DNA from: Algoriphagus sp. AGSA1
GTDB taxonomy: Bacteria > Bacteroidota > Bacteroidia > Cytophagales > Cyclobacteriaceae
Assembly (NCBI RefSeq): GCF_021390545.1
Contig: NZ_JAJUWR010000021.1
Location: 1-64,000 of the forward strand
Length of the DNA stretch: 64,000 nt
Reading direction: 5' to 3'
The translations under genes were made by a program, and so were the position numbers. The notes beneath the pieces are model-generated. The model had not been told where the DNA came from. It searched no databases and was given only the letters and a program-made list of their open reading frames with translations. Position 1 is the stretch's first letter. Each line of letters starts with the position of its first letter. This document shows positions 1 to 7,994 of the stretch, one piece after another.

Positions 1-86
1 TCTTTGCGCTCGATTTGACCCACAATCTGTTTGCGTAACCCTTCACTAAAGGAACGCTTTTGCTTAATTTGATAATCATTTTTCAT
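1..86 (-). CDS. Partial transposase OrfA-like protein (N-terminus only)
   Basis: Reading leftward from the ATG at 86, the frame stays open to the window edge and gives about 28 residues beginning MKNDYQIKQKRSFSEGLRKQ. The basic start followed by a phrase of the type FSEGLRKQIV resembles the N-terminal helix-turn-helix part of IS3-type OrfA proteins in Bacteroidota. A TGAGG stretch lies just upstream as a possible ribosome site. The segment between this start and the GH43 stop (87-138) contains GTTGTGAACAAC-type inverted bases that could belong to an IS end. The family call rests on a very short peptide, so it is tentative. Confidence 0.45.
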   Translation of the reverse strand, partial: MKNDYQIKQKRSFSEGLRKQIVGQIERK

Positions 87-138
87 CCTCATTGGAGTTG
101 TGAACAACAACAAATTGTGACAACTTTTTCAGGTACTA

Positions 139-1704
139 TCAATAAATCCTCACTTCCTTAAAATGTGCATAGGAATCCGTCGCTCCCTTAGCCACCAATC
201 CAAGTCGGAATCCCATCCCCCAGGGGACTAAATGCCTCACATCCTGGGTTTCTCCAATTTGAATGGTTTTGCCGTCTATCAAAGCTGAAGTGGTCATTTT
301 ATAGCCATCCTTCATGCTCAGAATCAATTTGACTTCTTTGCCTGTTGGTATGGTTTCAGAGGCTATTTCTCTGGTCTTTTGATTGATTGTTTCCCAGAGT
401 ATCAGCTGATTTCCTTTTATTGAAATCCCCATGCCAGCCGGGGGTGCCCCAAAACCGTTATTTGCTCCGCCAATTACTGCCAATCCAGCAGCAGCTTCTC
501 CATCTGGCTTCACTGTAGCTTCGTATTGATAATCTAGGGATTTTGTGCCTTGCACCAATAATGTCCCAAGGGTTTCATTTTCCTCCGAAGCCTGAAGCTT
601 AAGCCCTTTTTTTCCTGTTTCGTATTGGATATCCTGTGTTACCCTCCATTGCCAGACTGGATCTAGTCGTTTTTTGAAATTGTCCTTGAATTCTAAAGAA
701 GCTTTACTGCGTTCATAGCCCGCTTTATTTGCCAATATAGGCCAGTTGTCGTCTGTCCAATCGATTTTTTCCAAGACTCCCTGCCGACCCACATACACGC
801 TTCCTTCCGTATTATATGCGTGGTACAGCATCCAAAAATCTCCGTCTTTCTCCACGACGGTTCCATGGCCGGCACATTTCCAGTTGTCATTGTCTTTCAA
901 TACGGGGTTCATGTCGTATTTTTCCCAAGGGCCTAAAAGTGTTTTGCTTCTGGCAACTCCGGTCACATAATCACAGGTGATCTCGCAGCATCCACGTGCA
1001 GAATAAGTGGCATAGAAATATCCGTTTTTCCGGAAAATCGCCACCCCTTCTACTAATCCTCCTTCCCAAGGCTGGTCATTTTGGAATAGCTCATGCTTTT
1101 TTCCGATCAATCTTGTGCGTTCCTTATTTATTTCCTGTGCCCATATGGGGGTTTTCTGCCCCTTGCTATTTCCGTCTTCTTTCCAAAGCACATAGATTTT
1201 GCCGTTTTCGTCGCGTGCCTCAAAAGCATCAATGGAACCAAATTCCTGAGCAACTAATGGCCCATGATCGGTAAATTTGCTTTCAGGAGAATTTGCGCTT
1301 GCTACAGCTACACTGAGTCTATTACTAACCTTATCTCTAGCAGTATAATAGGCGTAGATTTTTCCCTGATCCTCATCGTAAGCAAGCTCTGGGGCCCAAA
1401 AGTTGTTTTTGGCCCAGTCTGGAGCTCCATCTGGAAAAACATAATTCACCAGCTCCCAACTGATCAGATCAGTTGACTTGAAGATAGGAAAAAGAGGTGC
1501 CCATTCATTTGATGTGGCAGAGGCATAATAGTGTTTCCCGATTTTGATGACTGTGGGATCCGGACGATCTCCGGCCAAAACCGGATTGTCAAACCCTCGG
1601 TTTTGGGCAAGCCCCATATGTGTTATCAAAGCTACAAGCAGTAGAAGCATCGCTACTCTCGGCACTCTAATTGAGGTGTTCATAGGGTTTAGGTTATTTG
1701 TCAA
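139..1704 (-). CDS. Secreted glycoside hydrolase family 43 protein (xylosidase/arabinosidase type)
   Basis: This is a 521-residue exported glycosidase, probably acting on xylan- or arabinan-type side chains in the periplasm or outside the cell. A signal peptide ends near AQ34. The GH43 five-bladed propeller follows, with the base Asp in RPDPT (about D49), WAPEL at about 103-107, the modulating Asp in GSIDAF (about D159) and the acid Glu in LVEGVA (about E219). After residue 340 there is a beta-sandwich of the kind that follows GH43 domains and often holds sugar. Family membership is clear but the substrate is not. No SusC/SusD or other glycosidase gene lies nearby in the window, so it looks isolated, although the left edge is cut off. 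Met8 or Met19 are possible alternative starts. Confidence 0.85.
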   Translation of the reverse strand: MTNNLNPMNTSIRVPRVAMLLLLVALITHMGLAQNRGFDNPVLAGDRPDPTVIKIGKHYYASATSNEWAPLFPIFKSTDLISWELVNYVFPDGAPDWAKNNFWAPELAYDEDQGKIYAYYTARDKVSNRLSVAVASANSPESKFTDHGPLVAQEFGSIDAFEARDENGKIYVLWKEDGNSKGQKTPIWAQEINKERTRLIGKKHELFQNDQPWEGGLVEGVAIFRKNGYFYATYSARGCCEITCDYVTGVARSKTLLGPWEKYDMNPVLKDNDNWKCAGHGTVVEKDGDFWMLYHAYNTEGSVYVGRQGVLEKIDWTDDNWPILANKAGYERSKASLEFKDNFKKRLDPVWQWRVTQDIQYETGKKGLKLQASEENETLGTLLVQGTKSLDYQYEATVKPDGEAAAGLAVIGGANNGFGAPPAGMGISIKGNQLILWETINQKTREIASETIPTGKEVKLILSMKDGYKMTTSALIDGKTIQIGETQDVRHLVPWGMGFRLGLVAKGATDSYAHFKEVRIY

Positions 1705-2157
1705 TTTAGTCAGAAGGACTTTGCTGGTTTTACTTAATACGCTCCGTTTTGATTTTAAATACCAATTCTAAAGATTTGTATCCTCTATTCAGTCCATTAG
1801 ATCCAGAAACTTTTTTCAAATCCAGGTATAAATATTTTCCTAGTTATTAGGAAGTCGGTTATTCTGAATAGTCTGATATTCCTTTACCAGAATACGAGCG
1901 CATAGAAGAAACCTTAACAAAGGTAATACTAAGGTTAAAATGACAATCCAAATAGGCGAAAAGTCAGATTATTTGAAGGATTTGTTCCAGTGCTACCGGG
2001 TATGGATTAGTCCTTGGGGTGGGGAGATTCCCTTATTTCCAAACTTGCTCAATTCGGCTAGGTAGAAATTCCCTATAAAAAATCCAATAGACGGGTAAGA
2101 TACATCTGAACAATGTGAAGTCACTTAATCAGTACGTATATCCTTGCAAGTTTTAGA

Positions 2158-2241
2158 TGGAACACATGATATGCTAAATTTTTAATACTAAAAATCCGGT
2201 CATGATTTCATGACCGGATTAGCATATTCATTCTGTGTTCA
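2158..2241. repeat. Nested imperfect inverted repeat
   Basis: An inner palindrome has 13-base arms, AATCCGGTCATGA at 2193-2205 and TCATGACCGGATT at 2208-2220. Outer arms (ATATGCTAA at 2169-2177 and TTAGCATAT at 2219-2227) continue imperfectly through GGAACACA and TGTGTTCA. Together they could fold into a long hairpin. It may be a terminator, a REP-like element or a tiny mobile-element remnant; the sequence alone does not decide. Confidence 0.6.
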
Positions 2242-2271
2242 CCCAGTGATTGGGCAAGTAAGGCTTTTTCG

Positions 2272-2293
2272 GCCCATTTAAACGGGCTTTTTT
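2272..2293 (+). terminator. Terminator-like hairpin with T-run
   Basis: GCCC at 2272-2275 and GGGC at 2284-2287 enclose ATTTAAAC and are followed by six T residues. The stem is short. No obvious plus-strand gene lies upstream, so its role is unclear. The rest of the gap from 1705 to 2641 holds no ORF I would support. Confidence 0.4.
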
Positions 2294-2641
2294 AGGTTTT
2301 TAGATGGTTTTGGAACAATAAAAGTTCCAGAAATGGCTACAGATTGCTTCAAACTAGGTTTGATTTTAGTTGTGTTTCTCGTGTAGGTCTTTTTCATAAT
2401 AGGCTTAGGTTTATGTTAATAAAACTTCAATGTAATCGACAATATACTAATGAAAATTTATAAAGTACTTGATTTCAAAGGGGAAAGCACAACATTTCCT
2501 GTCTTTTATTGAAAAAATGTAATTCCTACGTTATTATGCCTTGCAAAGTAGGTTTAGTTTTTTTGATTCTTTTTCTGTTTTGCTGCAAGCATTTGAGGGT
2601 TTGTAAGCCTGGATCTTTCCAGAAAGTAAATGTCTTGCCTC

Positions 2642-4015
2642 TCAAAATATTTTCTGATAAACCTCCTCCAGTTTGCTCACAGCCATCACTTCGATTTTGT
2701 ATTTGCCTAGATCGAGACCTTTGACAGCATATTTGGAAACAATTATTTTTTTGAATCCCAATTTCTCAGCTTCTGCGATGCGGTTTTCTATACGATGGAC
2801 TGCCCGGATTTCTCCCCCCAAGCCTACTTCAGCCGCAAAGCAAACCTGCTCCGATACAGGAGTGTCCTCGTAGCTGGAAATCAATGATGCGCAGACAGCC
2901 AGATCCAATGCGGGGTCATCCACCCGGAGGCCTCCCGCGACATTCAGAAAAACATCTTGCTGACCAAGGCGCATTCCCCCCCGTTTTTCTAAGACTGCCA
3001 AAAGCATATTCAACCGTTTGGCATCGTGCCCGGTACTACTTCGCTGAGGGGTTCCATAGGTTGCAGGGCTTACAAGGGACTGGATTTCAATAAGCAAAGG
3101 CCGATTCCCTTCCATCATGGCTCCTATGGCTACGCCGTTGAGCACTTCTTCCCGCTGCGTTAGGAGAATTTCGGAAGGATTTGCCACTGGACGAAGGCCC
3201 TCAACCCGCATCTCGTAGATCCCAAGTTCATGGGTGGAGCCGAAGCGGTTTTTGGAAGTTCTCAGGATCCTATAACTCATATGTCTGTCCCCTTCAAACT
3301 GCAAGACTGTATCCACCATATGCTCCAATACTTTCGGGCCTGCAATAGAACCATCCTTTGTGATATGCCCGATCAGGAAGACAGGTGTCCCGGTTTCTTT
3401 AGCGAACTTCATGAGTTCGGCCGTACACTCCCTTACCTGAGAGACTGAGCCTGCTGCTGATTCTACATATTGACTTGTTAAAGTCTGAATGGAGTCTATG
3501 ATCAGCAAATCAGGTTTGAGTGCTTCAATCTGCTGAAAAATCTGCTGTGTATTCGTCTCCGAAAGGACGTAGCATTCCGGATTCTTTGCTGACATCCGAT
3601 CCGCACGCATTTTTATCTGGGCTTCACTTTCCTCTCCGGAGACATATAAGATTTGCTTTTCTTTGAGAATCAAAGCTATCTGAAGCATAAGTGTGGACTT
3701 GCCGATTCCAGGTTCGCCACCGATCAGCACGAGGGAACCAGGCACGATTCCACCTCCCAAAACCCGGTCTAGTTCCGCATCTCCTGTGATATACCGTGGC
3801 TGTTCCTCATAATTCACCTCTTGGATTTTCTTGGGGACACTGGCTTTTTTGGTGCCGGAGGAAGGAGTCTTCCACGTCCCTTTACCCGATTCTTCCTTCT
3901 GGACAATTTCCTCTACATAGGTGTTCCATTCCCCACAGGAGGGGCATTTTCCTAGCCATTTAGGACTTTGTGCGCCGCAGTTTTGACAGAAGAAGGAGGT
4001 TTTTATTTTGGCCAT
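2642..4015 (-). CDS. radA: DNA repair protein RadA
   Basis: RadA is a RecA-related ATPase that drives branch migration during recombinational repair. All family landmarks are present in 457 residues: a four-Cys zinc finger (C10, C13, C24, C27), a Walker A GEPGIGKST near 100-108, the RadA signature KNRFG at about 255-259, and a C-terminal Lon-like domain. The length is normal. It lies downstream of polA on the same strand, 119 bp away, so the two repair genes may be co-transcribed. That spacer carries two heptamer-repeat arrays. The ATG is preceded by an A-rich stretch rather than a clear Shine-Dalgarno site. Confidence 0.96.
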   Translation of the reverse strand: MAKIKTSFFCQNCGAQSPKWLGKCPSCGEWNTYVEEIVQKEESGKGTWKTPSSGTKKASVPKKIQEVNYEEQPRYITGDAELDRVLGGGIVPGSLVLIGGEPGIGKSTLMLQIALILKEKQILYVSGEESEAQIKMRADRMSAKNPECYVLSETNTQQIFQQIEALKPDLLIIDSIQTLTSQYVESAAGSVSQVRECTAELMKFAKETGTPVFLIGHITKDGSIAGPKVLEHMVDTVLQFEGDRHMSYRILRTSKNRFGSTHELGIYEMRVEGLRPVANPSEILLTQREEVLNGVAIGAMMEGNRPLLIEIQSLVSPATYGTPQRSSTGHDAKRLNMLLAVLEKRGGMRLGQQDVFLNVAGGLRVDDPALDLAVCASLISSYEDTPVSEQVCFAAEVGLGGEIRAVHRIENRIAEAEKLGFKKIIVSKYAVKGLDLGKYKIEVMAVSKLEEVYQKIF

Positions 4016-4020
4016 TTTTT

Positions 4021-4055
4021 AGATTTTAGACGCTAGATTCAAGACCCTAGACATC
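4021..4055. repeat. Heptamer tandem array before radA
   Basis: Five consecutive 7-mers can be read on the plus strand: AGATTTT, AGACGCT, AGATTCA, AGACCCT and AGACATC. They differ in sequence but keep the AG start and the 7-bp phase. The array begins six bases from the radA start codon. Confidence 0.65.
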
Positions 4056-4102
4056 ATCGGGTTTAAAAGGTAGTAAAACGCAGAACAACTTATCCCGAGA
4101 AT

Positions 4103-4130
4103 CTAATGTCTTAAATCTTGGGTCTAGCGT
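4103..4130. repeat. Heptamer tandem array after polA
   Basis: CTAATGT, CTTAAAT, CTTGGGT and CTAGCGT follow one another in 7-bp phase and end a few bases from the polA stop codon. Read on the opposite strand they match the AGACGCT-type units of the array at 4021, so the polA-radA spacer holds two inverted arrays. Confidence 0.65.
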
Positions 4131-4134
4131 CTAA

Positions 4135-6963
4135 TCAATGCGCCTGCAGCCAATCAGTTCCCGTACCCACTTCTACTTCCACGGGTACAGACATTTTGAT
4201 GGCATTTGACATTAGTCCCGGGACATTGGACTTGAGGATCTCCACCTCGTCCTTGTGTGCGTCAAAGACCAATTCATCATGTACTTGAAGGATCATTTTT
4301 GATTTCAACTTCTCCTTTTTCATCCACTTGTGCACATCGATCATAGCTACTTTGATCAGGTCGGCAGCGGAGCCTTGGATCGGTGCGTTTATAGCATTTC
4401 TCTCGGCAAATCCACGCATTGTGGCGTTACGGCTGTTGATATCTCTTAGATATCTGCGCCGGCCTAGGATGGTTTCCACATATTCATGGGTTTTGGCTTT
4501 TTCTATTGCGCCATCCATATATTGTTTTACAGCTGGAAATTCCTTGAAATAGGAATCAATGATCTCTTTGGCTTCTCCCCTCGGTATAGCTAAGCGCTGG
4601 GAAAGCCCAAAAGCAGAGATACCGTAAATAATCCCAAAATTCGCTGTTTTGGCTTTTCGTCGCATATCCGAAGTCACTTCCTCCAGTGGCACCTGGAATA
4701 TCTTCGCGGCTGTGGTGGCGTGGATATCCCTACCTGTGCGGAAGGCTTCTATCATGGATTCATCTCCGGAGAAAGCTGCCATTATCCTCAATTCGATCTG
4801 TGAGTAATCTGCCGCTAAAAGAATGTGGTCTTCGTCCCTCGGTACAAAAGCCTTACGGATTTCACGTCCCCGGTCGGTACGGATGGGGATGTTCTGAAGA
4901 TTAGGGTTGATAGAAGAAAGCCTTCCCGTGGCAGCCACAAACTGGTTATAAGTCGTGTGGACCCGTCCCGTTTTGGAATTGATCATAGTAGGCAAGGCAT
5001 CCACGTAAGTTGATTTCAGCTTGACCATCTGGCGGAAATCGAGGATGTGTTGGATGATTTCGTGCTCATGGGCAAGCTTGCTGAGAACTTCCTCTCCGGT
5101 AGCATATTGGCCTGTTTTGGTCTTTTTAGCTTTGGGATCGAGTTTTAATTTATCGAACAGCACATCTCCAAGTTGCTTTGGCGAAGCCAGATTAAATCGT
5201 ACTCCGGCCAGTTCATAGACTTTGTTTTCTATTTCCTTGCTTTCTTTTTCCAGAAGAAGGGACATTTCTGCCAGGCTCCCCATATCGATGCGAACCCCTT
5301 CAAATTCCATATCAGCAAGCACATTGATCAGAGGGTTTTCTACTTCATCAAACAGTTTTTGCAGGTTATTTTCCTTGAGCAGGGGATCAAATTCTGCTTT
5401 CAATCTGAGCGTGATATCCGCATCTTCAGAGGCATAAGCAGTTACTTCATCCTCATCCACATCCCGCATATTTCCCTGATTCTTCCCTTTTTTGCCGATC
5501 AGTTCCGTGATGGAGACAGGCACATAATTCAGGTATTGCTTGGCAAGCCAATCCATGGAATGCTTTCCATCGGCATCAATCAGGTAATGTGCAAGCATGG
5601 TGTCATAGAGGACTCCTTTGACTTCTACATCGTAGTTTTTCAATACAAGGATATCATACTTGATGTTTTGCCCTACCTTGACGATGCTTTCATTTTCAAA
5701 GACCGGCTTTAACAACTCCAATATTACCAATGTCTCTTCCCTGGTTTCAGGACAAGGAATGTAATAGGCCTCTCCTGGGACATAGGCAAATGAAATTCCG
5801 ACGAGTTCTGCTTCCATAGGGTTCACGGAAGTGGTCTCTGTGTCAAAACAGAGTTCTTTCTGAATCTCCAGAAACTCCACCAATTCCAGGATTTCTGCCT
5901 TGCCTTTCACTTTGTGGTAATTCTGGATGTTGCTATGAATAGTATCAGGCACTTTTTGCTCGGCTACATTCACAGTTTCTTCCGCAAATTCAATTTCTTT
6001 AGCAGTTGGGGATGTTGCAGGCGGAGCTTCGCCAAAAAGTCCCAATTGCTCATTTTTTTGAACCCCTGCTTTTTTATCGCTGCCTTTGAATACCCGTGCG
6101 GCTAGGGTTCTGAATTCCAGTTCGGTGAATATGGCCCGTACCTTTTCCTCATCTATACCTTCATACTCCAGATGCTCTTTTACATATACGATAGGTACAT
6201 CGCATTTAATAGTGGCGAGTTCTTTAGACAGAATTCCCTGCGCACCAAACTTCTCCACATTTTCCCGTTGCTTGCCTTTCAGATCAGCTGAATTTTTTAT
6301 AAGCTCTTCCACTGTACCATAGGTTTTTAGCAACTTTACAGCGGTTTTTTGCCCGATTCCGGGTATTCCAGGAATATTGTCCACAGCATCTCCCATAAGG
6401 CCAAGAATATCCCTTACCTGATCTACCCTTTCGATATCCCACTTGGCACAGATTTCTTTAGGTCCCATGATATCTACCCCATTTCCCATAAAAGCGGGTT
6501 TGTACAGGAAAATATGGTCATCTACCAGTTGGCCGTAATCCTTATCTGGTGTCATCATATAGACGGTGAAGTTTTCCTTCTCGGCTTGCTTTGCCAGGGT
6601 GCCTATGATATCATCAGCTTCGTAACCATCGAGTTCCAAAATCGGGATATTGAATGCCTTCACAATTTCTTTGACCCAAGGAATTGCCACAGCGATATCT
6701 TCTGGCTGTTCCTGTCGGTTTGCTTTGTAGGCCTCGAACTGTACATGACGGAAAGTAGGGGCATGGGTATCGAATGCCACCCCAATATGGGTAGGTTTTT
6801 CCTTGTCAACGATTTCCAGGAGCGTATTGGTAAAGCCCAGCATCACGCCGGTATTGAGTCCTTTGGAATTTATTCTAGGGTTTTTGCTGAAGGCAAAATG
6901 CGCTCGGTATATAAGCGCCATGGCATCAAGTAAAAAAAGCTTGCAGGGCTGTTTTTGGGACAT
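4135..6963 (-). CDS. polA: DNA polymerase I
   Basis: This 942-residue protein fills gaps and removes RNA primers during replication and repair. The order is a 5'-3' exonuclease (about 1-290, with DGYEADD near 112 and the helix-hairpin-helix GIPGIGQKTA near 199), a proofreading 3'-5' exonuclease (DTET at 374-377) and a family A polymerase with motif A DYSQIELR and motif C VHDEL. The DTET acidic pair is kept, so proofreading is probably active; in many other PolA proteins this domain is degenerate. The gene is followed by radA. Its start ATG follows an A-rich leader without a clear Shine-Dalgarno site. Confidence 0.97.
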   Translation of the reverse strand: MSQKQPCKLFLLDAMALIYRAHFAFSKNPRINSKGLNTGVMLGFTNTLLEIVDKEKPTHIGVAFDTHAPTFRHVQFEAYKANRQEQPEDIAVAIPWVKEIVKAFNIPILELDGYEADDIIGTLAKQAEKENFTVYMMTPDKDYGQLVDDHIFLYKPAFMGNGVDIMGPKEICAKWDIERVDQVRDILGLMGDAVDNIPGIPGIGQKTAVKLLKTYGTVEELIKNSADLKGKQRENVEKFGAQGILSKELATIKCDVPIVYVKEHLEYEGIDEEKVRAIFTELEFRTLAARVFKGSDKKAGVQKNEQLGLFGEAPPATSPTAKEIEFAEETVNVAEQKVPDTIHSNIQNYHKVKGKAEILELVEFLEIQKELCFDTETTSVNPMEAELVGISFAYVPGEAYYIPCPETREETLVILELLKPVFENESIVKVGQNIKYDILVLKNYDVEVKGVLYDTMLAHYLIDADGKHSMDWLAKQYLNYVPVSITELIGKKGKNQGNMRDVDEDEVTAYASEDADITLRLKAEFDPLLKENNLQKLFDEVENPLINVLADMEFEGVRIDMGSLAEMSLLLEKESKEIENKVYELAGVRFNLASPKQLGDVLFDKLKLDPKAKKTKTGQYATGEEVLSKLAHEHEIIQHILDFRQMVKLKSTYVDALPTMINSKTGRVHTTYNQFVAATGRLSSINPNLQNIPIRTDRGREIRKAFVPRDEDHILLAADYSQIELRIMAAFSGDESMIEAFRTGRDIHATTAAKIFQVPLEEVTSDMRRKAKTANFGIIYGISAFGLSQRLAIPRGEAKEIIDSYFKEFPAVKQYMDGAIEKAKTHEYVETILGRRRYLRDINSRNATMRGFAERNAINAPIQGSAADLIKVAMIDVHKWMKKEKLKSKMILQVHDELVFDAHKDEVEILKSNVPGLMSNAIKMSVPVEVEVGTGTDWLQAH

Positions 6964-7123
6964 TTCTGGATGATTTTTGGTAAAAAGGTAATCGTGTAAT
7001 AGCTGCGTAAGTTACAAATTTTCGGCTAGTGGCAGCCCAAAATCCGGCGATATCAAATTTCCTTTGACAGAGTTTGGCGGCAAATTTGGTCTTTTGGAAT
7101 ACCTGACTTTAAACAAACAATCT

Positions 7124-7438
7124 ATGAAAAAATTATTCGTGATTCTTGCAATGATGTTTTCAGCTCAAATGCTGATAGCAGCTCCTGTAAAGGACGAGAA
7201 CTCTAAGAAGGATAAGACTGAGTTAACTGATGCTCAAAAAGAGCGTCTTGCGGAAATTGAAGCAAGGGTGGATGAAATCAAAGCGATGGACTTTAGTGCC
7301 ATGAGCAATGAAGAAAGAAAGGATGTACGCATGGAGCTGAAAGAAATGAAGAAAGAAGCCCGACGTGCTGGAGGTGGCGTTTATATTTCCGTTGGGGCTA
7401 TTATCATTATTTTATTGATCCTGATTCTGGTGACCTGA
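7124..7438 (+). CDS. Small coiled-coil protein with signal peptide and C-terminal membrane anchor
   Basis: No function is recognised. I chose ATG 7124 because it opens a clean signal peptide (MKKLFVILAMMFSAQMLIAA), whereas the longer reading frame adds residues unlike a protein start. The 104-residue product continues with a highly charged helical segment rich in Lys, Glu and Ala (about 22-82) and ends in a membrane span (VYISVGAIIIILLILILVT). The topology therefore looks periplasmic or cell-surface, tethered at the C-terminus. It stands alone and ends at a strong terminator. It could be an envelope-spanning helper or stress protein, but that is a guess. Confidence 0.75.
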   Translation: MKKLFVILAMMFSAQMLIAAPVKDENSKKDKTELTDAQKERLAEIEARVDEIKAMDFSAMSNEERKDVRMELKEMKKEARRAGGGVYISVGAIIIILLILILVT

Positions 7439-7466
7439 TCAACAGCGTTTAGTCACTTTTTTTGAA

Positions 7467-7488
7467 GGAAAGCCCACCATAGCTTTCC
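7467..7488. terminator. Bidirectional terminator hairpin
   Basis: GGAAAGC at 7467-7473 pairs with GCTTTCC at 7482-7488, flanked by A-rich bases on the left and a T-run on the right. It lies between two convergent genes and can serve both strands. Confidence 0.8.
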
Positions 7489-7491
7489 TTT

Positions 7492-7932
7492 TTATTTTTC
7501 CAGGTTTTCTGCCAGGTAGCTTTTCACCTGACACCCTCGCAGGAAAACCATTATTAACGGGATAAGCCAAAGGATTTCATTGAAGATCAACTGAAATGCC
7601 GTGCGCTTGTTCCAGCCTAATTCAGGGATGAAGCCCAGGCCAAACCAGATGGCTAGAATGATTTTTCCGGTAATGCCCGCAATAATCAGATATACCCAGC
7701 TGACAGGATAAAAAGCGCTAAAAAAAAGCAAAAGACCTACTACAATTCCAAGGCCTCCATAATAGTTGGTCGGTAAGGAACCTTCGAAAGCATTTCCGTC
7801 TGCAAGCCATTCCACTAATGAAGCTCCCATCAGTTGGAAGATAGCAGCCCAACCAATGGCATACATGCCTGCAAGTAGGAGAATTCCACGAAAGTGCATA
7901 GGAAATACTGGAAAGGGGGATTTTTGATCCAT
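7492..7932 (-). CDS. Four-helix integral membrane protein, unknown function
   Basis: The 146-residue product begins at the ATG at 7932 (MDQKSPFPVFP); the frame continues upstream to 8004 but those residues would overlap the start of the divergent amidase gene. Four hydrophobic segments can be seen, roughly residues 14-32, 60-80, 83-105 and 113-133, with few charged residues. I recognise no catalytic motif. It is convergent with the coiled-coil gene and divergent from the amidase. A small membrane protein of the DUF type is all that can be said. Confidence 0.65.
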   Translation of the reverse strand: MDQKSPFPVFPMHFRGILLLAGMYAIGWAAIFQLMGASLVEWLADGNAFEGSLPTNYYGGLGIVVGLLLFFSAFYPVSWVYLIIAGITGKIILAIWFGLGFIPELGWNKRTAFQLIFNEILWLIPLIMVFLRGCQVKSYLAENLEK

Positions 7933-7994
7933 AGGTTGATTATATTGGGTGATAGGGATTGATGCCTTAGACTGAATTATTACAAATCTATTCA

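Noticed and set aside
1705..2641. A hidden gene in the 940-bp gap
   Set aside because: All frames are short or broken, and only the nested palindrome and a hairpin stand out.
2509..2724. Small frame MKKCNSYVIM with a hydrophobic start
   Set aside because: It overlaps the end of radA on the opposite strand and the downstream half is antisense to it; the rest looks like random AT-rich sequence.
5173..5712. Long plus-strand open frame of 179 codons
   Set aside because: It lies entirely inside polA on the other strand; polA is certain and the frame has a composition typical of an antisense shadow.
6349..6933. Plus-strand open frame of 194 codons
   Set aside because: Antisense to the 5' exonuclease part of polA, with no recognisable motif.
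4135..6963. Loss of proofreading in PolA
   Set aside because: The DTET acidic motif is present at 374-377, so the 3'-5' exonuclease appears intact.
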